The notes: generated from the letters alone by a model not told the origin. 33,763 bases of DNA from an uncultured Eubacteriales bacterium (GCA_934378145.1 CAKXXW010000018.1:1-33763), one strand, 5' to 3'; shown: positions 23,783-33,465, numbered from the stretch's first letter. A program made the numbers and translations.

Positions 23783-25381
23783 ATGAACGAAAACCGTAAA
23801 AACGCAGTAATAATCGGAGCAGGCCCCGCCGGACTTACGGCGGCTTACTGCCTTCTCCGCGACACCGACATCCATCCCGTCATCCTTGAGGAAGAGGATT
23901 TTGTCGGCGGCATTTCCCGCACCGTGGAACACAACGGGAACCGCATGGACATCGGCGGCCACCGCTTCTTTACCAAAGATCCGGAGGTCAATGCTCTCTG
24001 GAACGAGCTTATGCCGATGCAGGGCGCACCGGCAAAGGACGACATTATCCTCGGCACCGAGAAGGAACTCGCGCCGGGCGGACCCGATCCCGAGAAAGAG
24101 GATCGCGTGATGCTCCTTCGCCGCCGTGTGTCAAGGATCTACTATCTCAAGAAATTCTTTGACTACCCGATCTCCTTAAAGCCCGCGACCTTCCGCAACA
24201 TGGGCTTCAGGCGGACGATGAAAGCCGGATTCGGCTATCTCAAGTCGACCGTGTGCAAGAAAGAGGAGGACTCGCTCCGCAATTTCTACATAAACCGTTT
24301 CGGTCAGCCGCTCTACGAGATGTTTTTCGAGGGCTACACCGAGAAGCTCTGGGGCCGCGACCCGAAGGACATCTCCGCCGATTGGGGCGCGCAGAGGGTC
24401 AAGGGACTTTCTCTGATGAAAGCCGTATGGAACTTTGTCTCAAAGCCCTTCAAGAAGGCGGGAGGCAAGGTCGAGACCTCTCTTATCGAGCAGTATTCCT
24501 ACCCGAAGAAGGGACCGGGACAGCTCTATGAGATGATGGCTTCCGAGGTCGAGCGCCTCGGCGGTACTATCATCCGCGGGGCGAAGGTCACGCGCATCCT
24601 CACCGAGGGCGACCGTGTGAAAAGCGTCGTCGCTCTGAAGGACGGAAAAGAGGTCACATACAGCGGCGATGAATTCTTCTCGACCATGCCGGTAAAGGAC
24701 CTTGTCGCCGGAATGGAGGGCGAAAGCGTCCCCGAGGATGTCTCGCGCGTTGCCGCGGGGCTGCCTTACCGCGATTTCATGACGGTCGGGCTCCTTGTCA
24801 ACAAGCTGAAAATAAAGAACGAGACGCACTTCGCGACGGTCGGAAACATCGTCCCCGACTGCTGGATATATGTTCAGGAGGGCGATGTGAAGCTCGGAAG
24901 GCTCCAGATATTCAACAACTGGTCGCCTTATATGGTGAAAGACCTCGAGCATACCGTATGGATAGGGCTTGAATACTTCTGCGACGAGGGCGACGAATAT
25001 TGGAATATGCCCGACGATGAGTTTATAGCCTTCGCCACGCACGAGCTTGCCTCGATAGGCGTCATCGACGAGTCGGATGTCCTCGATTCGGTGAGGATAA
25101 AGGTGAAGAAAGCCTACCCCGCCTACTTTGACACCTATTCGGAATTCGAAACGGTGAAGAATTACCTGTCGGGGATCGAAAACCTCTGGTGCATCGGCCG
25201 CAACGGTCAGCATAAGTACAACAATATGGACCATTCGATGCTGACGGCGATGAAGGCGGTCGAATGTGTGAAGAACGGCGTGACCGACAAGCACGATGTG
25301 TGGGAGGTCAACACCGAGAAGGAATACCACGAGGAAAAGTCCGCCGGCGGAACGGAGAAAAAAGAAAATGACAAGAGCTGA
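23783..25381 (+). CDS. FAD-dependent oxidoreductase, UDP-galactopyranose-mutase/amine-oxidase-like
   Basis: The 532-residue protein has an N-terminal FAD-binding Rossmann motif (VIIGAGPAGLTAAYCLL), a GGISRT flavin loop and a GGHRFFTKDPEV segment. This arrangement is typical of UDP-galactopyranose mutase, protoporphyrinogen-oxidase and amine-oxidase relatives found in polysaccharide loci. The C-terminus closes the FAD fold (LWCIGRNGQHKYNNMDHSMLTAM). It ends in a charged tail. The ATG at 23783 follows CGGGGGA; a longer frame from 23579 runs through repeat DNA and the promoter and is rejected. Its stop overlaps the next gene by 14 bp. The reaction is not established. Confidence 0.83.
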   Translation: MNENRKNAVIIGAGPAGLTAAYCLLRDTDIHPVILEEEDFVGGISRTVEHNGNRMDIGGHRFFTKDPEVNALWNELMPMQGAPAKDDIILGTEKELAPGGPDPEKEDRVMLLRRRVSRIYYLKKFFDYPISLKPATFRNMGFRRTMKAGFGYLKSTVCKKEEDSLRNFYINRFGQPLYEMFFEGYTEKLWGRDPKDISADWGAQRVKGLSLMKAVWNFVSKPFKKAGGKVETSLIEQYSYPKKGPGQLYEMMASEVERLGGTIIRGAKVTRILTEGDRVKSVVALKDGKEVTYSGDEFFSTMPVKDLVAGMEGESVPEDVSRVAAGLPYRDFMTVGLLVNKLKIKNETHFATVGNIVPDCWIYVQEGDVKLGRLQIFNNWSPYMVKDLEHTVWIGLEYFCDEGDEYWNMPDDEFIAFATHELASIGVIDESDVLDSVRIKVKKAYPAYFDTYSEFETVKNYLSGIENLWCIGRNGQHKYNNMDHSMLTAMKAVECVKNGVTDKHDVWEVNTEKEYHEEKSAGGTEKKENDKS

Positions 25382-27266
25382 AAATCCGCCTTCCGAAAGA
25401 AGGATAACGGCAGAAAAGGTCTTCGGTATAATAAAGAACGCGGTGCTTCCGATCCTCATACTTCTGCTCGGGGTCGGAACTGTCATCTACTATATCACGG
25501 GGCCTGCGGAGGGATATATGACCTCCGACTGCACCGACTCGCTCAATTGGGCTTACGAGACATTCGTTTCGGGAAAGCTCATCGGCGACAATTTCTATTA
25601 CGCCGCGATCCTGCCCTTCGGCGGGAACCTCATTTTCCTGCCCTATATAGCTCTTTTCGGCTATTCGATGAAGGCGCAGATCCTCGGGCTCTGCACGCTG
25701 GCTCTGCTGCTTGCCGCCGCCGCATACTATATGGCGAGGGGCTTCGGACTTTCGCGCATAGCCTCCGCGTCGACGGTGACGCTCGTGCTTCTCATAATGT
25801 CCTCGAGCGCAAAGCTGCGCGAGATCATGTGGGAGCATATATTCTACTATAACTTAGGCATACTGTTCTTCTGCGTCGGATTCGGGCTTGCCGTGAGGAT
25901 ATTTTCCGAGGGCGGGATCCTTACCGATGAGAGGAAGACCTCGCGCTGCCTTACCGACTTCGCGGTATTTGTGCCGGTGGCGCTCGTGAGCCTTGTCGTT
26001 GCGGCGATAGGCATGAAGACTGTCGTATCCTTCTGCGTTTCGGCGGGTATCATCCTGCTTGCCGCGATCGGATCTGCGGTCTTCTGCACGGTCTTTTCAA
26101 AAAAGAAGCCCGAAGGCTCGGCGGAGCTTCTCCGCAGCCGCGGCTTCATCCGTGCGGCGCTGCTGCTCGTCTTCTCGCTCATGGCGGCGACCGACGGACT
26201 GCAGACGCTCGTCTGCTTCACCCTTCCCGTGCTGGCGGGAATATTTGCCGAGAGGCTCTTTGACTCGGACACGAAATTCTTCTCGAAGGGCAATCTGCGC
26301 ATCTTCGCGATGCTCGCACTGATCGGGGCAGCCTCGGTCGCCGGATATATGCTGATCGGCTATGCCTCGGGCGGTGTGACGGCGGGATATGCGAATGCCT
26401 ACTCGTCATACAGCGCAATGAATACATGGAAGGATAACTTCCTCGGCTTTTTCACGAACTGGCTTAGCCTTCTCGGAGTCTCCGTGAAGGCAAACGACCC
26501 GCTCGTGAGCCTTGATTCGATCCTCAATATGATAAGGATCCTCGGCTCTTTCCTGCTTCTTGCCGCACCCGTCGTGATGCTCTTCTTCTATAAGAAGATA
26601 AAGAGCCGCGGGATCCGCGCGGCTCTGATAGGTCACTTCGCCGTTTCGGCGTTCATACTCTTCGCCGTGACATTCGGGCGGCTCGGAGGAGCCAACTGGC
26701 GCCTCACCCCGATGCTCGGCACCGCTGCGATACTTTCCGCTGTCTCGGCATTCGAGCTGATAAGGCAGAAGGGAATAGCGCAGAGGCTCGGCGCCTGTCT
26801 TCTCTCCTGCCTCATCCTCGTATCCGCGGTGTCCTTTTCGGCGATAGCGAAGATGCCCGCCGATTACGGACAGGACAATGTGTGGCACCTCTGCGTCGAG
26901 GAGCTTGAAGCCCGCGACCTGAAGTACGGCTACGCGAACTTCTGGTGGGCGGAGTCGATGACCATGTTCTCCGACCGGAAGGTCGAGATCGCAAATATCT
27001 ACGAGAACTCGCCCACGCCGAAGGCATATAAATATCAGGTCCCGAAGGACTGTTTCGATGATAAGGAAGGCGTCGACCGCTACTTTATCCTTCTGACCGC
27101 CGACGAGTATGAGGATACGATGCGCGATTGGATATACGAGCAGCAGGATCAGGGGCTTATTGCCGACGAATTCGTCATCGAGACGGGGGATTACAGCCTT
27201 CGCGGTCACAGCGGGAATAAGATATTCGTTTTCGTATTCAATTTCAATCCGGTGAAAGGAAAATAA
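25368..27266 (+). CDS. Polytopic membrane protein, probable GT-C-type glycosyltransferase
   Basis: The 632-residue protein has about eleven to thirteen predicted transmembrane segments from residue ~28 to ~500. The first loop carries acidic residues (TSDCTDSLNWAYE), as expected of GT-C transferases that use polyprenyl-linked sugars. A soluble C-terminal domain (about 505-632) includes LKYGYANFWWAE and SDRKVEIANIY; similar segments end other membrane glycosyltransferases. The start MTRAEN overlaps the upstream gene, with GGAG (25353-25356) 11 nt before it. The next gene starts 3 bp after its stop. Glycosyltransferase assignment is by architecture only. Confidence 0.7.
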   Translation: MTRAENPPSERRITAEKVFGIIKNAVLPILILLLGVGTVIYYITGPAEGYMTSDCTDSLNWAYETFVSGKLIGDNFYYAAILPFGGNLIFLPYIALFGYSMKAQILGLCTLALLLAAAAYYMARGFGLSRIASASTVTLVLLIMSSSAKLREIMWEHIFYYNLGILFFCVGFGLAVRIFSEGGILTDERKTSRCLTDFAVFVPVALVSLVVAAIGMKTVVSFCVSAGIILLAAIGSAVFCTVFSKKKPEGSAELLRSRGFIRAALLLVFSLMAATDGLQTLVCFTLPVLAGIFAERLFDSDTKFFSKGNLRIFAMLALIGAASVAGYMLIGYASGGVTAGYANAYSSYSAMNTWKDNFLGFFTNWLSLLGVSVKANDPLVSLDSILNMIRILGSFLLLAAPVVMLFFYKKIKSRGIRAALIGHFAVSAFILFAVTFGRLGGANWRLTPMLGTAAILSAVSAFELIRQKGIAQRLGACLLSCLILVSAVSFSAIAKMPADYGQDNVWHLCVEELEARDLKYGYANFWWAESMTMFSDRKVEIANIYENSPTPKAYKYQVPKDCFDDKEGVDRYFILLTADEYEDTMRDWIYEQQDQGLIADEFVIETGDYSLRGHSGNKIFVFVFNFNPVKGK

Positions 27267-27269
27267 TAA

Positions 27270-29126
27270 ATGAACACAGCAATCAGATATGAAGAAAAAA
27301 GCTACGACGCAGTAGTCGTCGGCGGAGGAATGTCGGGACTTTGCGCCGCTGTCGCGGCGGCAAGGCAGGGGATAAAGGTAGCTCTTATCCATGCGCGTCC
27401 CGTCCTCGGGGGCAACGCCTCGAGCGAGATAAGGATCCACATCTCGGGAGCCGACCAGTCGCTGAAGCAGCCCGAATACGCCGAGGGCGGACTTCTCTAT
27501 GAGCTTATGCTCGAGAACAAGAGCTGCAACGACGGCTTCTGCTATTCGATATGGGATATGGTACTCTTTGAGAAGGCAAAGGCGGAGAAGAACCTTGAGG
27601 TCTTCTTCAACACGGTCATGTATGACTGCGTGACCGAAGGGAGCAGGATAAAGTCGATCCTCTGCGTGCAGGAGACGACCGAGATGAGATTCCTCATCAG
27701 CGCGCCGCTCTTTGTCGACGCGACGGGCAACGGCACCCTCGGCTACTACGCCGGCGCCGAGTACAGACAGGGAAGCGAGGCAAAGTCGGAGTTCGGCGAG
27801 CCCCACGCCCCCGAAGTCGCAAACAACAACAGAATGGGCAACACGATCCTGCTCAAGGCGAAGAATGTCGGACATCCGGTGAAGTTCACCCCGCCCGCCT
27901 TCGCAAAGCACCTCACCGAGAAACAGCTCGCAAAGAGGATCCACTGCGTCGAGATGAGAGAGAAGATCGACTGCTCCGAATCCCCCGATCCGGAGGAGTA
28001 CAGAAGGACCTCCATGACAAGCTCCGCTTGCATCGACTACGGATACTGGTGGCTTGAGCTTATGGGCGACGGCGAGGACATAATCCCCGATTACGAGAAG
28101 CTGCGCGATGACCTCTATGCCTACGCCTACGGCCTCTGGGATCATATAAAGAACAACGACGAGGGCGTGCATCAGCACCACGCCGAGAACTACGAGCTTG
28201 AATGGGTCGGCGCGCTCCCCGGAATGAGAGAGAGCCGCAGGCTCATGGGCGATTACATACTCTCGGAGGCGGACATCCTCGACCATAAGCAGTTTGAGGA
28301 CGCCGTCTGCTACGGAGGCTGGTGCGTCGACCTTCACGCCGCGCACGGACTGCTCGATTTCGATAAGCTGCCCTCCGACTGCAACTTCTACCGCGGAGTC
28401 TACACGATCCCTTACAGGTCGTATTACTCGAAGAATATAGACAACCTCTTCATGGCGGGAAGAGATATAAGCACGACGAAGCTCGGGCTTGCCAGCACGC
28501 GTATCATCGGCTGCTGCGCCATCGGAGGTGAGGCTGTCGGTATCGCCGCAGCCCTCTGCCGCCAGTATGACTGCGATCCCCGCGCCCTTGCGCCGCACAT
28601 AAAGGAGCTTCAGCAGAAGATCCTTGAAAACGACGGCTACATCCCGGGCATTTATAACGAGGATGCCGCCGATCTCGCCCTTCGCGCAAAGATCAGCGCC
28701 ACCTCGTACCTCCCCGGCGGCGAACCCGAGAAGGTCACGAAGGGCGCTTCGAGGACCCTTGACGGGGACAAGAACGGCTGGCTGACGAAGGCGGGCGAGA
28801 GCCTTTCCCTCGACCTTGACGGCGCGCATAAGGTGAATCGCGTGAACCTCACCTTCGAGTCGGATTTCGCCTACCCGATAAGGGTCACGATGGCGCCGAA
28901 CCGCCAGAAGCAGCAGAGACCCGGCGTCCCCGCGGAGCTTGTGAAGGACGCGAAGGTAACGCTTTACCTTGCCGGTAAAGAGGTCGCGCAGGCGGAGATA
29001 AAGAATAACCACCAGCGCCATGTCGTCCTGCCCTTCGCGGATGTCGAAGCCGACAGGGTGACGGTAACGCCTCTGTCGACGAACGGTGCCGACACCGTGC
29101 TTATCCACGAGGTCAGAGTTTACTGA
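27270..29126 (+). CDS. FAD-dependent oxidoreductase (FAD_oxidored family, PF12831-like)
   Basis: The 618-residue protein begins with a dinucleotide-binding motif (VVVGGGMSGLCAA, 15-27) and the family hallmark VLGGNASSEIRIHI. FVDATGNG and FMAGRDISTTKLGLASTR are further conserved FAD-binding segments. The last ~130 residues are strand-rich (SLSLDLDGAHKVNRVNLTFE) and look like an added carbohydrate-binding-like domain. Related proteins are common in gut anaerobes beside sugar-catabolism genes; the substrate is unknown. It is the third gene of the operon and ends at a strong terminator. GAAAGGAAA precedes its ATG. Confidence 0.85.
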   Translation: MNTAIRYEEKSYDAVVVGGGMSGLCAAVAAARQGIKVALIHARPVLGGNASSEIRIHISGADQSLKQPEYAEGGLLYELMLENKSCNDGFCYSIWDMVLFEKAKAEKNLEVFFNTVMYDCVTEGSRIKSILCVQETTEMRFLISAPLFVDATGNGTLGYYAGAEYRQGSEAKSEFGEPHAPEVANNNRMGNTILLKAKNVGHPVKFTPPAFAKHLTEKQLAKRIHCVEMREKIDCSESPDPEEYRRTSMTSSACIDYGYWWLELMGDGEDIIPDYEKLRDDLYAYAYGLWDHIKNNDEGVHQHHAENYELEWVGALPGMRESRRLMGDYILSEADILDHKQFEDAVCYGGWCVDLHAAHGLLDFDKLPSDCNFYRGVYTIPYRSYYSKNIDNLFMAGRDISTTKLGLASTRIIGCCAIGGEAVGIAAALCRQYDCDPRALAPHIKELQQKILENDGYIPGIYNEDAADLALRAKISATSYLPGGEPEKVTKGASRTLDGDKNGWLTKAGESLSLDLDGAHKVNRVNLTFESDFAYPIRVTMAPNRQKQQRPGVPAELVKDAKVTLYLAGKEVAQAEIKNNHQRHVVLPFADVEADRVTVTPLSTNGADTVLIHEVRVY

Positions 29127-29138
29127 AAGAAAGAAAAA

Positions 29139-29179
29139 ACATCCCGCAGCCTTACATGAGGCTGCGGGATGTTTTTTTG
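29139..29179. terminator. Bidirectional terminator between the flavoprotein operon and rpe
   Basis: A perfect 13-bp stem (29139-29151 with 29160-29172) has an 8-nt loop, followed by T-run on the right and preceded by an A-run on the left. Confidence 0.95.
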
Positions 29180-29191
29180 CGGCAAAGAGCG

Positions 29192-29857
29192 TCAGGCGAT
29201 CGCCGCGCGGAGCTTTGCAAGGTTGTTTTCGAGCGTGTCCGCCTTTGAATAGATGCTCGAGGTGCCGGCAACGAAGATGTTCGCGCCCGCGTCCTTCATA
29301 AGCTTGGCATTTTCAAAGCTGACATTGCCGTCACATTCGATGTCGACTCCGGTGAAACCGTTCCTGTCGAGCATTTCGCGGCAACGGGTGATCTTTCCGA
29401 GGGTGGAGGTGACGAGCTTCTGACCCGAGAAACCGGGGTTTACCGTCATGATAAGCACGCCGTCGATGTAGGGCATCAGCTCCTCGAGCGCCGTCAGCGG
29501 CGTTCCGGGGTTGAGCGCGAGCATCGGCTTCGCCCCTCTCTCGCGGATGAGGTTGAGCGCGCGCTGGATGTGGGTGCAGGATTCGTAATGCACCGATACA
29601 TAGTCTCCCTCACGCAGCTCGAACCAATCGAGCTTTGCGGTCGGTTCGTCTATCATGAGGTGAAGGTCGAGCGGGATGTCGGTCGCGGCGTGGAGCCTCT
29701 TCACAAAGTCTGTGCCGAGGGTGTAGTTCGGCACATAGACGCCGTCCATGATGTCGACATGTAGGTATTCGATGTTGCCTTTTTCGAGCTTTTTCAGCTC
29801 GTCGCCGAGATTCATAAAGTCGGCGCACATAAGCGAGGGGGAGATCATTCTTTTCAT
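29192..29857 (-). CDS. rpe: Ribulose-phosphate 3-epimerase
   Basis: Rpe interconverts ribulose-5-phosphate and xylulose-5-phosphate in the pentose phosphate pathway. The 221-residue TIM barrel is of usual length. Metal ligands are in HVDIMDGVYVPN (His, Asp), DLHLMI (His) and VDIECDG (catalytic Asp). The VNPGFSGQ phosphate-binding segment and GTSSIY near the C-terminus are typical. It lies 35 bp after the YhaN-like gene, with AGGAATC upstream, and is probably the last gene of that operon. Confidence 0.97.
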   Translation of the reverse strand: MKRMISPSLMCADFMNLGDELKKLEKGNIEYLHVDIMDGVYVPNYTLGTDFVKRLHAATDIPLDLHLMIDEPTAKLDWFELREGDYVSVHYESCTHIQRALNLIRERGAKPMLALNPGTPLTALEELMPYIDGVLIMTVNPGFSGQKLVTSTLGKITRCREMLDRNGFTGVDIECDGNVSFENAKLMKDAGANIFVAGTSSIYSKADTLENNLAKLRAAIA

Positions 29858-29892
29858 ATTTAAGATTCCTTTCTTCGGAAAATATTTTTCTT

Positions 29893-32220
29893 TTATCCCT
29901 TCTTAGGCACACGGCTCGAATGACAGGTGAGGTAGATTATCTGCCTGCCTTCGGCGAGCCGCTCTGTCATCTCAAGGGCGCGGCAGAGGCGAAGGTCGTC
30001 AAGGTCGCAGAAGGGGTCGTCAAGTAGCAAAAAGGGCTTGTCGCCGGTAAATATCGCGTCGGTCAGCGCTATACGGAGGCATACCGCGGCGATCTCGCGC
30101 AGACCGCGGCTGTAGCTTTCCCCCGACCTCATCTTTTTGTCCCCGAGCTTCAGCCCGAGCGAGGTATCTATCTCCGACCCGAGGTCAAGTCCGCTCACGC
30201 TCCGGAAGCTCTCGGAGAAAGCCTTCTCCATCCCGTCAAGGTACCTGCCGGAGAGGGAGTCCTTCGCTCTTTCAAGGAAGTCCTTCGCTTCCCTCGCATC
30301 GGAGAGGTCGCGCTCACGCCCGCTTATTTTTTCGCGGAGCAGGTCTGCCTTTTCGTTGAGGGCGGGAAGCGCCTCCGAATCGGCGTCGGCGCTCCTCACG
30401 GCTTCGGTGAGCCTGCCGCGCTCGTGTTCAAGGTAAGAGATCCTTGAAGCGACCGATGCCTTCTCACGGGCAAGTCTTTCGGTGTCGGGCAGGGCGGGGA
30501 GGGGAAGCGACATATCTATGCCCTTCTCGGCGGCAAAGGCTTTCGCGGCGTTTTCCTTCTCGGTCGCGTCGCGCTCCGCCGCTCCGAGAGCCGCGATATT
30601 CGCGCGGAGACGGTCGAGTCCCGCGCCGTATCCGCCCGAAAGGTCGCACGGACAGCGGACAAAGAAGGTGTCGAGCCTTCCCTTTATCTCATCGGAGGCG
30701 GCTCTGCGGCGAGCCTTCTCTTCGGAGTCTCTCTTCTCGTCGGCAAGCAGAGTCTGATATTCCGAAAACGCGCGCCGCACCTCGGCGATCGCCGCATATC
30801 TGTCGTCGCCGCGGCGGTAGCCGGGAACGAGCGAGGCAAGCTCGCTGTCGAGCGCCGCGCTTTCGGCGTCAAGAGCCGAGGCCTTTTCGGCAAGGTCACG
30901 CTCGGAAGCAAGGTAAACGGCGAGCTTTTTTTCATATTCAGTTGCATCGCGCCTGCTTTTAGACCTCAGAAGGGCAAAAGTAACGGCTCCCGCGCCCGCG
31001 CATAACGCGCCGAGCGAGCAGAGCGCGATCCCGAGCGGAAGCAGTATCGGGCACAGAATAATGCCCGCGACGAGCAGCAGGATACCTCCGGCAAGTGCGA
31101 CGATCCCGCCGGCAATGCTTCGCGCCTTCGGCTTTTCGGGCTTTTCGGACAGGGAAGTGCGGGCGATCTCAAGCCCCATAGCCCTCGCGGAAAGCTCCGC
31201 CGCCTTGGCGGAGAGTCTGTCGGCGTTTCCTCCGTCGGGGGAAGTTCCGAACCTTGCGCGAAGAGCGTCGAGCTTTCTTCTGTCGCCCCCGGACATCCCG
31301 GCGTTCGCATCGGTCAGCGAATCGAGCCGTGCCGCGGCGTCGGCGGCGAGCCGAAGCTCCCCGTCGGTCGGTATGCCGGACGGGAAGAGAGAGGCGAGCG
31401 CCGCTGCCTTCCTTTTTGCGTCCTTTGCGGCGTCGGCGAGCCTTCTGCAGTATTCGGCGTCCTTCGCGGCAAGGCTGTCCGCCTCCGCCTTTTTCAGTGC
31501 GGAGTCAAGCTCCCGTGTCCGCGTGCCAAGTGTTTCAAGCTCCGCGGCGACCTCTTCGAGCCTCAGCCGCCCGTCGGTCGCGTCGTCGCTCCTTTTTTCG
31601 CACCGTTCGATCTCCTCCATGCATGCGGTAAGCTCTGCCCTCAGATCGGGGATCTCTCCGTGCTTTTGCGCGTTGCAGAGGTTTCTTATGTAGGCTTCAA
31701 GGCGAGTCACGGCATTCCCGTAATCGCTCATATCGTCCGAGCTTTCGAGAAGATTCGTGAGCCTTGCGTTTATGTCGGGAGTCATAGAGGTCGTCACCGC
31801 GTCCTGCGGCAGGTAGGTACTTTTCGTGAAGGATTCCTCCGACAGCCCGAAAAGCTCCTCGCCGAGGTCCTCGCCGTATTCCCGGCTTTCAAGGCGGGTG
31901 TCAAGATCGGTGAGGGCGAAGGTGTCCTCCGCCTGCTTTTTCCCGAAGGTGCGCGTGACGCGGAACCTGCCCTTCGGAGTCTCTATCACGGCGTTTCCGC
32001 CGAAGGTGCCTCCCTGCCACGGAAGGTACTTTTTGCGCGTGTTCTCGGAGGCTCTCTTGCGCCCGTCGGGAAGCCCGTAAAAGATCGCCCCGATGAAGGC
32101 GGCGAGTGTGGATTTTCCGTATCCGTTCTCCTCGCAGAGGCAGGTCAGCCCGTCCGAAAAATCGAATCCGACCTCGTGCAGGCACCCGAAATTTTCTATA
32201 TAGCAGGAAATGAGTTTCAT
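29893..32220 (-). CDS. YhaN-like SMC/Rad50-type ATPase
   Basis: The 775-residue protein has an N-terminal Walker A (ENGYGKST, 31-38), long coiled-coil halves rich in Ala, Glu, Arg and Leu, and at about 365-420 two adjacent hydrophobic segments that look like a membrane hairpin. A C-terminal ABC signature-like YSRGLREIAAVCLRIAL and Walker B LLLDDPFCDLDD complete the nucleotide site. Bacillus YhaN (roughly 960 residues) has the same plan, with a membrane hairpin in place of a zinc hook. It overlaps the YhaO-like gene by 4 bp, as SbcC does with SbcD. The pair probably processes DNA ends, possibly at the membrane. Confidence 0.85.
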   Translation of the reverse strand: MKLISCYIENFGCLHEVGFDFSDGLTCLCEENGYGKSTLAAFIGAIFYGLPDGRKRASENTRKKYLPWQGGTFGGNAVIETPKGRFRVTRTFGKKQAEDTFALTDLDTRLESREYGEDLGEELFGLSEESFTKSTYLPQDAVTTSMTPDINARLTNLLESSDDMSDYGNAVTRLEAYIRNLCNAQKHGEIPDLRAELTACMEEIERCEKRSDDATDGRLRLEEVAAELETLGTRTRELDSALKKAEADSLAAKDAEYCRRLADAAKDAKRKAAALASLFPSGIPTDGELRLAADAAARLDSLTDANAGMSGGDRRKLDALRARFGTSPDGGNADRLSAKAAELSARAMGLEIARTSLSEKPEKPKARSIAGGIVALAGGILLLVAGIILCPILLPLGIALCSLGALCAGAGAVTFALLRSKSRRDATEYEKKLAVYLASERDLAEKASALDAESAALDSELASLVPGYRRGDDRYAAIAEVRRAFSEYQTLLADEKRDSEEKARRRAASDEIKGRLDTFFVRCPCDLSGGYGAGLDRLRANIAALGAAERDATEKENAAKAFAAEKGIDMSLPLPALPDTERLAREKASVASRISYLEHERGRLTEAVRSADADSEALPALNEKADLLREKISGRERDLSDAREAKDFLERAKDSLSGRYLDGMEKAFSESFRSVSGLDLGSEIDTSLGLKLGDKKMRSGESYSRGLREIAAVCLRIALTDAIFTGDKPFLLLDDPFCDLDDLRLCRALEMTERLAEGRQIIYLTCHSSRVPKKG

Positions 32221-33248
32221 GTAAGCTCCTCCCCGCGCAGCGCCCGTATCCCGAAGGTGATTATCCGCCCGCGCGTCTCCTCGTCGGCAACATTCTCGGT
32301 CACAAGGCGGATGAATTCGCCCTTCAGCGAGATGTCGTCGGCGTAATCGGAGGCTTCTATCCTCATTTTCGATGAATCGGTAAGCTCAAGGTAAAAGAAA
32401 TCGGAGGCAAGTCCGTCCGTGATGCTTCGGTAATACTTTTCCCGCCCCGGCTCAAAGCTGCCAGTGATGTTCACCCGCACGATGTTCTTGCGGTCGACGC
32501 CCGAGAGCGCCGCCTCTATCGCCTCGCGCTGAAGGGTGAGGCTTACGGCATCCGTCATATCGGCGTCGACAGAGACGACCTGCCTTACCGCCGACGGGAT
32601 GAAGGTACGCGTGAGCTTTCCGTCCGAAATATCGAGAAGCACGAAGCCCTTCTCGCCGCATTCGTCAAAGCCCCGCCCCTCGGGACAGCCCGCATAGCAC
32701 CATTCGCCGCGGGCATCGAGCCGCCCAGACGAGAAGCTGTGAAAATGCCCGAGCGCAAGGTAATCTATGCCTTTCCCCGCGAGAGCGGAGAGAGAAAATT
32801 CCTGCCTGTCCGCGCCGTGAAGCACGACGATATTGAGCCTTGAGCCGTCAAGCGAAAGGCTGCCTTCATCGGGAGCCTCGGCGCCCGTTATCACCGCCTC
32901 GCCGTAGTCAAAGGAGGTCCATTCCTTCCCGAAAAGGCGGAGATTTGCGGGAAGGTCGCAGCCGGTCAGCACGCGCGAGTCGTGGTTGCCGCGAAGGAGG
33001 AGAAAGTCGACCTCAGGCGTCGCCTTCACCGTGTCAAGGAAGTAGTTCCGCGCGCGCGCCGAGACATTGCACCGGTCAAAGAGGTCGCCGGCAATTATAA
33101 CGGCGCGGACGCCTTCGCCCTTCGCCAGCTCCGCGAGCGAGGAAAAGGCGCGGAGAAGCTCCGAGCGCCGCTCGGCAGCCTGCCGCGGGGGCATCCCCGA
33201 CTCCATCACGGCGTCAAGGTGCAGGTCGGCACAGTGTATGAATTTCAA
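32217..33248 (-). CDS. YhaO-like DNA repair exonuclease (metallophosphoesterase)
   Basis: The 343-residue protein is an Mre11/SbcD-type nuclease. Phosphoesterase motifs in order are IHCADLHLD, IIAGDLFDR, LLRGNHDS, VVLHGAD and LALGHFHS. All metal ligands appear to be present. The start is TTG at 33248, required to keep the first motif, with GGGAGGTGA (33256-33264) upstream. The last four bases overlap the YhaN-like start. Promoter at 33287-33315. The C-terminal domain is the partner-binding cap region. Confidence 0.9.
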   Translation of the reverse strand: MKFIHCADLHLDAVMESGMPPRQAAERRSELLRAFSSLAELAKGEGVRAVIIAGDLFDRCNVSARARNYFLDTVKATPEVDFLLLRGNHDSRVLTGCDLPANLRLFGKEWTSFDYGEAVITGAEAPDEGSLSLDGSRLNIVVLHGADRQEFSLSALAGKGIDYLALGHFHSFSSGRLDARGEWCYAGCPEGRGFDECGEKGFVLLDISDGKLTRTFIPSAVRQVVSVDADMTDAVSLTLQREAIEAALSGVDRKNIVRVNITGSFEPGREKYYRSITDGLASDFFYLELTDSSKMRIEASDYADDISLKGEFIRLVTENVADEETRGRIITFGIRALRGEELT

Positions 33249-33286
33249 GGGCGCGTCACCTCCCGATGTATAATGATCATGATAAG

Positions 33287-33315
33287 ATTATATAATATCG
33301 GAGCGGATAATTCAA
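33287..33315 (-). promoter_or_regulatory. Sigma-A promoter for yhaO-yhaN-rpe
   Basis: On the minus strand TTGAAT (33310-33315) and TATAAT (33287-33292) are separated by 17 bp. Confidence 0.75.
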
Positions 33316-33419
33316 GGGCAAAGAAGGAAAAAAGCGCCCGCAGGCGAAATTTTCCGCGTGAAGAAGGAAAAAATGAGGGCATCGGGCGCAAAAAATAATG
33401 TAAAAGGCGAAAAAAAGTG

Positions 33420-33448
33420 TTGACAAGCCGGAATAAATGTGCTATAAT
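33420..33448 (+). promoter_or_regulatory. Sigma-A promoter for the tRNA-Met/tRNA-Glu operon
   Basis: TTGACA (33420-33425) and TATAAT (33443-33448) have a 17-bp spacer, 18 bp before the first tRNA. Confidence 0.92.
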
Positions 33449-33465
33449 CTTTGAGCATTAAGTTT

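Noticed and set aside
26406..29108. Minus-strand ORF of 900 codons antisense to the membrane protein and FAD oxidoreductase
   Set aside because: Same codon-bias shadow effect. It crosses two real genes and has a low-complexity His/Arg/Val/Leu composition with no domain.
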